NCBI RefSeq assembly: GCF_000524195.1
Contig: NW_020170399.1
Coordinates: forward strand, 526,353 to 590,352
From: Echinococcus granulosus
Lineage: Eukaryota; Platyhelminthes; Cestoda; Cyclophyllidea; Taeniidae
Direction of reading: 5' to 3'
DNA length: 64,000 nt
The position numbers and the translations under genes were made by a program. Shown piece by piece: positions 1 through 13,800 of the stretch (positions are counted from its first letter, which is position 1; the number at the start of each line of letters is the position of its first letter). The notes beneath the pieces were generated by a model. It made no database searches. It had not been told where the DNA came from and was given only the letters and a program-made list of their open reading frames with translations.

Positions 1-111
1 CCGAATGAACGCTTGACGTAGCTGTCTCTGCGGTGGGAAACAGTGTAAGGGATAGCAAGTGTTCCATTATTTGAAAACCAAAGAAGAAGAGTAGAAAATA
101 GGAAAACTCAC

Positions 112-3100
112 GAATTTGGAGACTACTGAAACCAGTCTGCCCACGCGGTTCGCGGCAGACATACTCGCCCTCATCGAGGGCGGTGACGTGGTACTTGGTG
201 ATGACACTGGTATACCTGGCGCGCGGGTCATCCGTTCGCACAAAGCCGCCAGGTCCGTAGTCGAGTGGCTGCAGGGTACTAGATCCAACCGGTCGGAAGA
301 ACCACTCCAAGTCAGTATTGGTAATCTCGTGGGCGCCCTGAGCGCTGCAGTGGATTTCCATTTTTTGCCCCTCATCCAACACGTACAGCGGTGGATTCAC
401 CTCCAGATCGTATTCGGCTATGTGGAACATATATTCATACAAATTATAATCAATCTGCTTACTCCCTTTATTCTGAAAGCTCAACCATTATTTCTCCAAA
501 GCAATAGTTTCTTACAATGCCTAACTGAGATTGACCTAACATAATCAGACAACTTTGATGATTTACTTAACTGCTGTAATACGAATTTTCCACTTACAGA
601 CTACAATAACATCCACAATCTTCCTCTCGGTGTCGGTTCTGCACTCCCACTGACCCTCGTGATTCTCCTCAATACCGTCGATGGACATGATGCTGACGCG
701 GCTGTAGTCGATGCGTTGGAGGTGCCCGGTTCGGTTGGCAGGGGAATTTGCATCGATGATGGTGCCATTGAGATACCACCTTATGGCGTTACGGTCGTTC
801 ATGGGAATCTCGCAGTGAAGCTCGCGCCTCTCACCAATGTTGGTGATTAATGTCGAACCCGGAGGTCTGCGAAGTTCTTCAAGCGAAAAAGTATTATTAG
901 AAGTGTCGATGAAATGTGATATCTGCAGTGGAAAAATTTGTTCATTTTATTAGAATCTGCTGCTGCTTCACGGATCAAAAATATCCATTCGTTGTTAGAT
1001 CAAGGCAAGAGAAAATTATTAGCCTGGATTTCTATTTTTCATTCAAGGTGGAATTTACAAATGAGCTTTAAAGAATTCATACCTCAGGTCTTTGCAAATT
1101 CACTGCCAAAGTGTACTGATTATTTTTTACTAGAGCTGAAGGGTAATTGGGACTCACCGGTGCGCGGTTCACTGGTGACCTTGAGTCGGACGTTGAGAGT
1201 GGCATTGGCGTAGCTGCGTCCACGTCCGTTGTAAGCAGGTCGCGCCGTGCAGATGTACTCACCCGCAGTGTTTCGGTTAAAGTCGGGCAGGTAGAGGCGA
1301 TCGGACTCACTTACTGCACGGTTTCTGAAGTACCAGGTGTATGCAACCGGTTCTGGAGGGGACGGCTGAACTTTGCATCGCGCTTCATAGGGACGACCGA
1401 ACTCCAGTGCTCGCGAAATCGGCTCGATTAGTGTGTTGTAGGTTATTGCGCCTGTTGGATACACATTTAATCCACATCAGATGGGGGCATTCCTATTCGA
1501 CTGGTACTCCCTCTCCTGGGTGTAATAACACTGTTGACTACCTTTTTGGCGGTTCTATCTATTTGCAAGCATCTCCTTCAAGGTGAAACACGTGGTGGAG
1601 GCATCAAGTAACGCACTGGCAGATGATGTGAAGGAGAGGACACTTCCAAATCTAAAGATCCTCAAACCATCTGCGTAAAGTGCTTATATGAACACCTTTT
1701 AAGTAATGGGTTGAGGATTCCACTTACTCCAACACTGGAGGATTACTTCTCTCTTCGGACAAAAACATATTTGTGAATGGTAACAGCTAAGTGTAAATGA
1801 AGACACTCAACAACCAAAACCGAAAGTACTCCAAGGATATGTCAATTCGGAAGAAGGATTGCATTGGTGATTGACCCTTCTCATTCTTCGAAGTAGAAAA
1901 AGATAATTACCAAGACATATTGCCGTCAACGACTGGAAGGTAATCAAGTGTCACACCCAAATGACACACTTGGTCCCAGATGTCATAAAACACTAAGAAA
2001 CTAGGCGAACCACCTTATAAGTTGGACCATAGTTTAGCAAGAAGATAGAATGGCAAAGTAACCTGGAACATTTCTGGCGTGGACGGTAAAGTAGCCGATC
2101 AAATAGTCGTTGGTGCGCAGATTTTTGGCCTTGCAGGTATACGTCACAGACGGCTGTTCTCCTGTGACCTACAAGAATTATGAAGGTAGGATTTGGTTTA
2201 AGTATACCCCATAAGGATTGGGAGTTATCAAGGGAAAAACTGTTAGTACTGCATAACACCCACTGATAATCATGGCAACATTCACACTACATTCGGTGGA
2301 TTCAGGTGGGTCACGGATGGGAATTACTGCCCAACCCCAACTCCACAAATGGAGATGAGGCCCAACAATTCCCAGACTCCTTCCCCGTGATCAAATTCAT
2401 GGAAGTCATTACTATTCCGCAATTGAGTGAAAAGGTATAGCAGTTTGGTAGAATGGTATGCGGATGGACAATCGCCCAAGTCACTGCGAAAGAAACAGTT
2501 GGCACTCTAAAAGTGGGCATTTGAAGTGTGAAAAAACACTTCAAGTAGATTGTTAGTTTACCTGAAGGAACTTGTTACTTAAAATCACTCTATGCCAGCA
2601 GATTTGATGCAGCCAAACAGGAGAAGCTGTCAATGAAAGTGGTTAAGGGGAGGTGACCTTTCGTCAGCAGTGCATGGGAGGCCACAAAAGGCTCAAATCA
2701 CAGCAGGAAAGTGTGTTTTCACAGAAGGCATATCAAAAACCTTCTTCTGCTTAGCGTGAAAGAAGTGGAAATCCCCATGTTTGTATGACCTATTTGACAT
2801 AACTCCCCAAAAAATTGTACATGGTCGAACATTTTTTAAATGTGTATAAAATTAGGGAAACCACCTTCCCCAGTGCGTAATGTCCATTTTCTGGTCAAAA
2901 TACGCAAAAGAATTAGATGCCTAGGGTTATTAAAACCGGTATAGTTTAAAGCTTTAGCTATAGACGAGGTGCTATGAGGAGACCACTCACCGTGATGGAG
3001 AGGATGTCGCTGGAGGAGATAATGCGCCCACTGGGATCCGACCAGGTGTACTCCCAAATTTCACTGGGTGGTGGGGTTGGCACCACCTCGCATTTGCGCA

Positions 3101-5911
3101 CCACTCGTCCGCTTAACATGTCCTCCGATGGCATGGGTCGAATCTCCAGGTCTCGTGGTTGTGTTGGACCATCTGCGGTGAGGAGAAATGCACCTCCGTC
3201 TTCATCATCGTTCCACAAGCACACACCTCTCATTATCTCCTGTCTTGCTGTCAGGCCTCACCTTTAACTGTGTGCCTTTCAGAAAACTTCCTACATCAAT
3301 TTTGAGATGTCCTCTTAGTCAGTAAATCATCTGGCACATTAGCTACTCATTTAAATTGCATTTTCAAGTGCTGCCGGCAACTGGTCTCCTTACAAGTACT
3401 CCTGCAAGGTTTAAGCTATGTTCTGGTATTGTTCTTGATATTTCAAAGGTGAGTAGCTTAGTGGATCTGATAAAACTATTTCCAACAGTGTGAAGGTAGG
3501 CCGACAACGAAAACAGGGCGAGCATTCAAAGGATCATTAATGCAGCTATAGCAGTAGCAGCAACAGCAACTGCAGCAAGGATAACCCAAACTGACAGCTC
3601 AAGGCAAAGTGAGTAGAGAACCATGCAGGTGGGAGAGGTTGGTATGAGCACGGAAAACAAAAAGGGGTGTAAATGGAACAAGAAGGAACATGTAAAGCTT
3701 GTGGAAGCCCTAGTTCAGCCCACATCAAATTGGTGTAGCAGAGGGATTAGCGTGCACAGTCTTACAATATTCAACAGCGATCTGTTTCTCAAAGATCTCG
3801 CCGTCGTCCAAGCGTTCAACGACGCAGAAGATGGGATCTCTGAATGTGTCGGCGTTTACGTTGGTTAGATAGAGATTTTTGCCCTCGGAGATGACATTAT
3901 CGGTGCCATCCTTGCGCGAAACCCAGGTGAATTGATAATTTTCCACTTCGCTTTCATCCTCCAGATAACATGTCGACTCAAGTGTTCCACCCTCGTTGAT
4001 GCGCTCTGGGGAGGTTTCGCCTCTGGTAAGGCGAATTGTCGGCTCGTCTAGCCCACCGCCCAGCGAGATTACCTCATCTGGCACAAAAAGGCCCACCTTT
4101 TAATACACAACTCACTCTGCCTCTTCGCCATCACAACTGTGTGAGGCTCAGAAGCACGGACCGGTGTCGGCCACAAACACTCGCAGACTGTTTGGGCAGC
4201 TTCGGATTCATAGTTCACTGGAGCTTTACCGGAGCAAAGGTCAAATAGAAGTTCAACCAGTTCTACCGGTAAATTGCAGCGAAGGTGAGTTTTATCGCCT
4301 TCAGCACTTTCGATGGGAGCAAAATCGGTTTATTGTGATTATAAAAGTAGGGATGGCAAGTAAATTGATAAGTATTAGGAGGTGTGAACACTCGAACGAT
4401 AAAAGTCGACACGAGCAATGAAGTAGGATAGTATTGTTATGTGTTGTGAGCCAATTTCATGCATTTAGTAGGACCGAGTGGTTTTTTTCCATGCAGAAAT
4501 AACATGGTTATCACAATCAACTGCCGACGAGAACTTTACAGTAGTCATCGTAATCACGAGGGTCTCGTCGGTAGTACTCCATATGGTTTCGCCAGCTTTG
4601 GCCTAGTGCAAAAATTTCAAGAAAAATCCTTTCATTCACTAAATACCACCTCGAAGGCCTAAAGATGGGTGAAAGTGTGTGCATTCCAAGATTTGGTGCT
4701 TTAAATGGACTAGTTCTATAAAACAATTGAGCATAAGGTGTACGGCTCAACCGAAAACATTTGAAAATACTAATTTATTGAGAGGCCGAGGATTTCGTAG
4801 ACTGAATATTTAAAGGTGGGTGAGGTCAACTTCACCTTTTACTACTACCTCTTACAAGCTTGCACGTAAGGAGAAACACAACCAACTCTTTAAACACACC
4901 GAAATTGAGAACCATGGTAACGAAGCCTGAATATTACACACCTACCGTGGCTCATCGTAAAGAAGGACTGAAATTTTAGTCTGAAACTTAAATTTGGCCG
5001 ACGAGAACAACTTGGAACCATCACCTCAAGTAGTTGAAATTGATGACGTCGGTGCAAGTACTCATGGAAGTGGGCTATTGTCCATCTCAAAGGGAGGCTT
5101 ATTTACTATGAAGTGTTCGAATATGGAGCTCCACAAAAGCACTTGAAATGCACCCTTCATGACATTTGAGTACAGTAAACAGGAGTACGCATTACATACC
5201 GGCGCTTATGTTTATGCAGATGAAAATGAGTGGGCATTCACCTCTGTTTATATAACGGTGCGCGTCTTATATGCTGTGGATGAAACCACAGGCCGTCAGG
5301 TTTCGGTACACCAGAAGGACATTTGGGCCGGTTAGCCCGAACACCACCCATCTTTGTGCATGAAAATGAACACATTGAGTGATAGACCAAACCGTAATAA
5401 GAACGGTAAAATTGACTTGCTTTAGCCCTGGTATCTAGCTCATACTTCGAACAAACGGTTGAGAAACGATGAATTGCCACTGCAGTCGGTGACCTCTAGA
5501 CCTCTACCTTTTGCAAAGACCTGATTGTCCGAATCGTGGTTCAAGAAGGTAATTTTGATTACTACTTTGGTCAATTGCAATAGAATCAGTAATTAGGCCT
5601 ACTGGAAAATGGTGCAAATCATACTCTCTTGTGTGATTACATGAGGCATTTTATGCTCTCCATGTATTATGAACGACTATAAAAGTGCCTCAGCGTCAAT
5701 AATCTTCGAGATGCAAAGTGTTGGAGTCAAAAGTTGCCAGTCCTTAGGCACACCTAATGCTGAGCTAAAGAAACCAGGAATGCGGAATAAAGATGGACGT
5801 CAAGGTGAATTACTAGAAGCACTAGGGATGTGACTTACCTAAGACAGCATGACTTTGGAGGCTGAAAGCTAACACAAAGACGACAATCCAAATCCCCATG
5901 AAGGACCTCAT
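112..5911 (-). CDS. secreted multi-Ig-domain protein, 5' part (perlecan/hemicentin-like?)
   Basis: Seven coding exons read on the minus strand: 5839-5911, 3766-4077, 2991-3172, 2063-2168, 1158-1451, 598-876 and 112-417. The first starts at ATG 5911 and encodes a 24-residue signal peptide (MRSFMGIWIVVFVLAFS...), ending in phase 1 at a GTAAGT donor. The rest encode five immunoglobulin domains, each with the Cys...Trp...Tyr-x-Cys pattern (for example VTYTCKAKN at 2140-2115, EYICTAR and EYVCREP). Domain 2 is split over two exons; the others are single exons flanked by phase-1 introns, the classic shuffled-Ig arrangement. About 517 residues are visible; a donor at 111/110 shows the gene continues beyond the left edge. 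The protein is extracellular or membrane-attached. Perlecan, hemicentin and other Ig-repeat proteins fit equally; no LDL-receptor, EGF or laminin-G domain is in view, so I do not name it. Confidence 0.85.
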
Positions 5912-7837
5912 TGTGATTTAGTGATGCGGAAGGGAGATGTGGTAGTCTCCGATGCTGTAACGCCTACTCTGAGGTACACGAACGGAATGGAGACCGGAAA
6001 TTATGAAGACACCAATTTGCACAGGGTTCCGCTGTGCGCTTGCTAATCTCTGCACCCTGAATCTCATTGGCCGCAGATCTACTGCTTGCGAAGACGCCGA
6101 TCCCATTGGCCAGGCGGTCTTGTGGTGTGGTTGTGCGCGAATCCGAAATATTCGATCCGATCGGTGGGTATTGTGTTCCGCCCAGATATCAAATACTTCC
6201 TTCTGCGGCGTGACTCATGGTGACGTCTTCTACTTCATCATCATTTGTGGCAATTGCAGCACCTATAAAATGCGCAAAACAACTCTTATGCAGTTGTTGG
6301 TGTGATTGCAATTATTTGCGAATCTTAAAATGACATTTGTGTCAAAAATAAATGTCATTAGCTATTTTATTTTAAGCAGCGAGGAATTTGAGCAAAATTT
6401 AGCTGCTCCATAACAAGGGATTGTTTCCTTGTTTCGCTTTTAACTTATCTCCGGAGCTGTAGGAAAGCTACACAAAGGTAAGTACTGATTCAAAATAAAG
6501 GCGAATTGGGTAAAATAAAAGTAGAAATTTATTTTAATCAACGAGAGTCATAGGTACTACAGAACCATCTCACGTGAATGAATCGATGTACGGGGCAAAT
6601 TGAGGTTCTTGAAACAATGCTTGATTTTTTATTTTCTTTCAGTTTAATCAGCAGCCAACTGGAGATTGGATTAAAAAAATTAAAAAACATTCACCAGCAA
6701 CATTACTTCCTGGGAACATCTCCGATCTTATCTTCGGCAATATTCGAACAGTACCGTTTTTATTATCCGAACATCATGTCAGTACTTAAACGTCCTTTTA
6801 ATCATGCCCTGTTAATTCAACTACATATATTCCTGGCAACACCGAATGCCTTTATGACTGTCGGCCTAATTTAAGTATGAAAAGAAAATATTCTCTTTTT
6901 GAAACCAAAATTTTATTTATTTAAGTCCTTGATTTTCGGGTTTTAACAATCCTACCATTTCCATTATCTCGCACTGATGTGATTATGTTTGTTAATACAT
7001 CGTTGGAATGTGAAACCAGTAAAACGACTTACTCCCGAAATTGGCGCAGAGCAGATGAAAATAAGCTTTGCCATAGTGACGAAGTTACTGTGCTATATAC
7101 CTCTGGAGAGGATTTAGGCAAATCAAATGCATAACTTTCTTCGAATATGCTCGTCTACGGTAGGGTATGCATATCATGGCTTGTGTAAGTCCCTCAAATC
7201 TCTGTAATCTTAAGTCCTTGCAAAAGCAATGTGGAACTAATGCCAGGCCCTTCACGTGTCACACAGGAAACATGAGATGAAAAGTGGAAATACGACAAAT
7301 CCTGTTTAATGAACTAAGTCGCTTTAGTACCTTGGATGGCCTAGTAGATAACGCTGGAAGTTCATGGGCACCTTAGAGCAAATAAATAAGCAAATAAGAT
7401 TTTGTAAACGTTTTTAGAAACAAAATATTTTAGAATAAATTAGGAGATTATGGAAAATTTTAAAAACACAGACATACAAGAAACCCTTCCAAATATGGTA
7501 TGCTGGAGGATAAGGTTATGGTACGCTCTAGAATACACCCTGAAATGTATCTTTCAATTTTAGACCTCTTTTTTTCAGCTTTTGTTTTAATATGTATTCA
7601 ACTTAGGATGGGCCAAAACCAACGATGGCAAATTGTTATTTTTGACCATGTCTTGAACTCACTGAGGCATACTTTATATTTAAAAAGTCTTGTGTGTTCT
7701 GTAAAGATGAAGTAGCAGCCTGCATCGGAAACATAATGGGTCTTTTCATCTGCAACCGAATATCTTTAATAGTTGCTAGTGTGTGGACGCATTGAGGGTA
7801 CGGCCTGAGGGAAGTCGGCAATCGCGTAAAACCTCAG

Positions 7838-7870
7838 GCGTGCGTGCGTGCGTGCGTGCTTGTGTGCGGG
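7838..7870. repeat. (GCGT)n microsatellite
   Basis: About five tandem copies of GCGT followed by degenerate GT-rich sequence. A simple repeat in noncoding DNA. Confidence 0.8.
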
Positions 7871-10800
7871 CATTCTGCGTGATCTCACCTGTGCCCAAGC
7901 GGAGGAAATGTAGTGTGGTAGGTAGTGATCTTTTCTCCTTTTTGCTGCTGTCCAATCTTTCACCGCAAGTAGTTACAAACCGTCAGCGTTGTAACCCCAT
8001 GGAGTGCAATGGGCAGCAAAAACTGTGCAATAGAACAACAGCGAACTAAATTTACAGGTGGCTTTAAGTGACGCATTAGTTTCTTGTAACCATTGCAGTG
8101 GGTCTTGCCTCCACCATGTTTTACTCTAAACCATAATAAGTAGATAAGTAAAGTCTTTAAGCCTATTCATCGCGATGAATGAATGAATGCCAAAATCTCC
8201 TTAACTAGGAAAACTTTTACCAGTTTACTTCATTCAGCCCAATTTAACAAGGGATTGAAACTGCTTCAAAGTAAAGTTAACCAACATGTGCAACTGCATT
8301 ACCCTTTAAGTGAGAGATGACGTAGCCGTGTTTGCCTGATGCAAAAATAGTCGTTGTATTTCTTACTCTCTTACAAAACAATACACAAAAAGCATGTTCG
8401 TATTTAAATTTATCTATTGGTTCTAAAAATACTGTCCAAATGCCAGTTAGCAGTGGGTCTGAAAATGGAGACCCTCTTCACCAACCTCTGCAAAGAGGGT
8501 TCAACAGTGCAAAGGTAGAGTGAAATGTTGATTCCAAATGACGCAAATTGGACCAAAACGGTGGCCATTTCGACTCTACGGTAGTGGTGGGAAGGCTGTA
8601 AATTACTTGCTTGTGTAATTTTTTGACCACCCTTTTGGAGAGAACTCATAATGCATAAGAAATAATATTTTTTAGCTGCTCAGCCACAGCTTCGGCCTAA
8701 AGGCACAGTAGATTGAAGTGAACACGAGGCGCAGTAGTGCAAATTCCTGGGCCTGGTTTAAGGTGCATATTTTAAGACCAAACTGCGTTGAAGATGAAAT
8801 GCTAGAACGCCCTGACTAGCTTCCCTTCATTGCACATTTCCACTGCCATTTTGTGGCAATCCGGAAGTAGCATCCCTAAGTTCTTCCCTTTAAACTCCAC
8901 AGAATATGTTAACTTACTGGTCAATTTAAACAGTCAAACGAATTGCCCCAAGGTCACAGAAACCTCGGAGTCAAGCATGGACTTCTAGACGGATGTTAAA
9001 ATTCAGTCGGCGAGAGGACTTCTCCGGAAGGAACTTCCATCTGATGCCGACTCAAATACTACCAGTTGGAGTCGCCTCATCACTAAACTACTTCAAATTT
9101 AAGCTGTGATGGCGTGCACTGCAAACTTTGACCTGGAACAAGTGGTAACACTCAGTAAAGCTGGAGAAATTCTTCCTATAATGTGCTAGAATCCTCTGCA
9201 TGTCTTAAAATTCACAATAAAATCTGGGAAAGGTGGTAATTTCAACCCCAGGAACAGTTTCAAAAGCAACTCCGATTAATAAGTAGTATTTCCACTGGGG
9301 TGGCTGTAGCACGGGGTCTTTTAAAATTTGAATTCTGCAGTTAAAACTGCAAGAGATAGCCAACAGAAGCGCCCTCGAGATTTCGGAGATGCCTCCTAGG
9401 ACTGAAGAAATGGAAAAAGTGCTTTTGAGGTCACCGATCTGCGCACACTGGTCATGCCTTTTCACTTTCTCGGTAACGGCGCCACTGCATTATGGACAAT
9501 GTTTGGAGAAGCTTGCGTGATGGTTATTTTTACCCACTTTATCACTCTCATTGTCGCTTTGTTTTTCGTGAGGGCTTTAATATGGCCAAGAGAAATTAGT
9601 TTATATACTGAGCACATTATCATCTTGACTTTGTGGTTGTTTTATCTACCACTTAAGCCAAGATTGGCAACAAGAAACTGACTCTTCAAGGAGGATATTC
9701 CAAAATACGTATTTTGATTCGAAAGCATACTGCATTTCTGGTACAAATGGTTTAGAGAGGTTGCTCACAAATTGAGGAAAGTCTTCTCCTACTTTCTGTG
9801 ACCACCATGGCGCCCCTTCCCCGATCTTACCAATCCCTACGAAGGTGACGAAAATCATAGACCCTCTACTATGAATAAGAGTAGCTAAATTGGGAAAATT
9901 AGCGTTTCTTGTCGAGCTATTGTAAAAAATTGTACTTAATGACTACTTAATTGTGAGGTAATATACTTCCAGCCGACATTATAGTCAAATTTGAGGTTTT
10001 GGCCAAGTCATTTCCATTAACTGTCGAACTAACTGATGCACAAGGCAGTGCATTCAGTGGTCATCAATTTGACATGCAAGAATTGTCACCTATATCCAAG
10101 GCGCACTTGAATTTTCGAATACCTTTTTGTCATCTTTGAAACCATTTACTGTTACGGATCTGCACGTGACTTCTTTACTATTGTAGAGAATTTTGGCAGA
10201 ACCCAAAGGAAAAGATTTCTTATGCCATTTCTGAGTCATCATCACCCCATCAGCCAAGCGCTTGCCCATCTCGGGAAGAAGGCATGTGCATTAGCCTTCA
10301 ATCAACCCACTTGCAAGGGCTGATAAACAGGCAGCTTCCGACCATATCACGATGTTTTTCAGCCTGACTTGCGGCTACTATTCTGGAATCGCACTTAAAC
10401 ACACACCTGCACAATTTAGGTGAGGTGGGTGCTACAGGTCGGACGATTCTCCTCAAAAGGGGCTTCCAAGCGCTCCTGAATTCCTAAACTTGGCGAAAAC
10501 ACTAAATTGGCGTCCAGATGGTGCCTAATCTTACGTTCGGGGTGGAAGTGCCCACTTTACTTACAGCGATTAGATGTGCAGATAAAAACAGGCCACCCAA
10601 AGACCACTTCATTCTGGCCATGGGAGACGCATTTGTCCGCAATTAAAGATGTATGGGGAAACGGTGAATTTCAAGTGCCTGAAAATTTAGAGGTGATCTC
10701 CAGGACGCATTAATCTACAAAATGCACAATTCCGTTTTTGTCTTGAGGTACTTAGGACAGGAACACTTAACTGAAAGTTCATGGACTTTTGAACTAATTT

Positions 10801-13800
10801 TGGTTGACAACGCTTGTCCCAAGAAGGAGAAGGGACAAGGAAAATTAATTAATCTGCATAGTCAACTTAAAAAAATTCCAAAAACGAATTTTTTATTGAT
10901 AAAGGTATGATAGGCTTTGCTCCACTTTTCTTTTACAAACTCTTGCGTCACCGGGTGCGCCAAGGTCAACCGACACCCAACGGTTGAGGTCACGCCAGAT
11001 GCTGAGGTGTGCGTGTCAAATTAATCCTGCTTCTGGGTTTAACGCTTATTCCACCTCAGCTAATCCCCCGCACTAGAAGGGAATCGTAGCGGTACTTTTA
11101 CCTGTAGGCATGTGCTAAATGTTTGGGAAAGGAAATAGAATGTTTTTCCCATTTTGGAGCGCGTTTGTTTTTTTTTTTTTGCCGTAAGTCAAGGCAGAAA
11201 AAATGCATTTAATCATATTTTTCCATGGTAAAGTAAATCACTAGGCAAGAAGGCTCGAATATTTCTGAAAGCCTTCAGTTATGTAGTTTAGGTAGTTTTG
11301 AGGGCAAGAGGAGAGCGATTGTGAGATTCTTCAAGTAGAACGAAACAATCGAGCATAGTTACCGTTTTTAATGGATCAGGAACCATAAATAAGGGCCAAC
11401 AACTTGAACTAACATGATTTGGCGTTAGCTACATGTGCATGGAAGCAGCCCTGTGAGTTTTAAAAGAGATGCCGCTTCGGTCCCTACGAGGATGCGCACA
11501 GTGCCTACCCAGTTGGCACCTTCATGTGCAGATAATAAGAGTTAATTATCTTTGTTTGGAAGTATTTTTACATTACCATCCTAATTACTTGTTTATTTGT
11601 AAGAGAATTGGCTCTGTGGGAACTTTGTACTTCTACACTTCCACGTATACTACTGAATAAAATATAATGCCATCACTGCAGCTCGAAGGAAACGGTGGTG
11701 TCACTGCTCGTACTGACATTTAACACTATTCTTCCCCAAAAAAGGCATTGAAACGTCAGTAAACAATTGTATAAAGCGTAGGAATTAACGGCTTCGGTTT
11801 AGAGATATTCCGAGGTGTTCATCAAACACATGTAACCATTGGGAAGGCTAGGAAAATGGTTTTCTTCTTCTCACAGTGAATTAACACTATCCCAAAAACC
11901 ATCCAGAAGTATGTGACATTATCAAAATTTTCATTTCCATTCTTTCTCCGTTTAGCGATTTATTTGATGATCCTTTTTATCAACCTAAATCCAACTTCAA
12001 ATTAAGAAGGGCACTTTCTTTTTAAGATCCATGGTTGAGATAAGTACACCTCTTAAGAGAGTTTCTCCTAGGACTGATGTTTATGGTATATGGAGGTAAA
12101 AAACGCTGCTGTTCTGCAACCAGAATAGGGACAAATCACTTGGGGCAGCTATGAAGGGTTTGGAAGCTGTTCTTGGACAAAACAATACCATGTTGTACCA
12201 CCTCGAAGAGGCTCTTGAATGCAGCCAGAATAGGCCTCGAATTGGGTGATGAGGCAATAAATGGCCCATGTCTACAATTGGCTCGTCCACAATTCCCACT
12301 GGCCGCTTGTGTCTGCCACTGCTTCATCATCAGGTTGTGCATCTGGGCGCGCTGTACGCACCCACACCGTGTGGATAGCAGCTGGTCAAGCCTAACGCCA
12401 GTGCAGAGTTAACCTGTTCGAATTGACAGCAGTTACCTTGTAAGTCGTCAATGGGTCCTGATGGGAGGAGCGCTTTAATTCTTTACCACCAACTGCTTAA
12501 AATATCATCAGTTTCAGTGATTGATGAAGTGCTCGGCTCAACCATCAGCGCTTTGGCCTTTTAACCTGACATTTCGTTTCCAATCACAAAAATTAGGCTA
12601 AATATCCCACGAGGTCGCCACATCACCTAGTTCACAAGAGGTCAAGTCAATATTAATATTATTCTTTTTACCCGGTGTGGACGTGGGAATGAAAATACGC
12701 GAAGTGAAATAACACTGTTGGTGGGTTTCGAATTATCACCTCCAGCGAATTCAATTAAGGTTGAGGCTTTATACTGCGTAGCACATGACACATCTCAAGC
12801 CAAACAAATGGGAAATGGCAGCTGTGCCCAGTGAACAAAGCGAACCTGTGATAAACCATGGACACCCTGAAAGGACTGTGTGTTCACTGCTGTGTCACAT
12901 GATTAGGTCTTGCTAAAAAATTAAGGCGCAATACGATATGATTTAGGAAGCGTTGAATGTCAAGGGAATTAGTTGGCTGATTTTTCAGGAAATTTGCAAG
13001 GGTACACCACCATGCCTCACCTAATTCTTGGATTTGCCACGGGTGGTCTCCAGTAACTAAAATGACGCAGTAGCACAATTAGCAGTCTGTGTACGTGAAG
13101 ATAAGCATACATTTCCCCTCCTCTATGATCAATCGCGGCCAAGACACTCAGCCACGCCCTGGAAAGGACAACCTGTGACAGACCTTATGCTATCCATGGT
13201 ATTTCACTTACGTGCCTGTCCTCCTCTTTGAAGCTACGTACCTGCGTTCCACAGAAAGGACCGTGCACGTGCAGACCGCGTAGATAATAAATGTCAAGCC
13301 CAAGACTATGCATATTCCTGAGGTCGTTTATCTGAATAGTCCTTTTCTTCGATGTAGGAAAGGGATAAAGTGATGCCAAGGAGGAGCAAGAAACCTGAAT
13401 GATCTGCATTTGCGTTTGGCTAGGTAAAGGATAAAATTTCAGTATTGTTTGTTTAGCTCTCGGTTTTGGTAGCGGGTCACTTAGGGGCGGCACAAACTCT
13501 AAGCCATGCCAGTGGACCTCCCCTCCGCCCAACGTCTTCTATACGTGGACAATACGTATTCAGTCCGGATACTAAGTCCTCTTTCGTCTTCAAGGAAGTC
13601 TCAGGAAGCTACTACGCATTTTATAACATGGACACATTCCTGTGGACTTTTCACAGACCTTCATACCGTATGGTTTCAACCAAGTAACTAGCTCCAAGTA
13701 GCTGGTCACGAGGATTTAATTCTCTTAGTCTAGCAAATATACACAAGCAATGCTGGTGTGAATTTATCATTGAAATAGTAGAACCTACTTCAAGACCTTG

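Noticed and set aside
13185..13532. 115-codon minus-strand frame upstream of the Ig gene
   Set aside because: No Ig signature and it lies beyond the signal-peptide exon at 5911, so it cannot be part of that gene.
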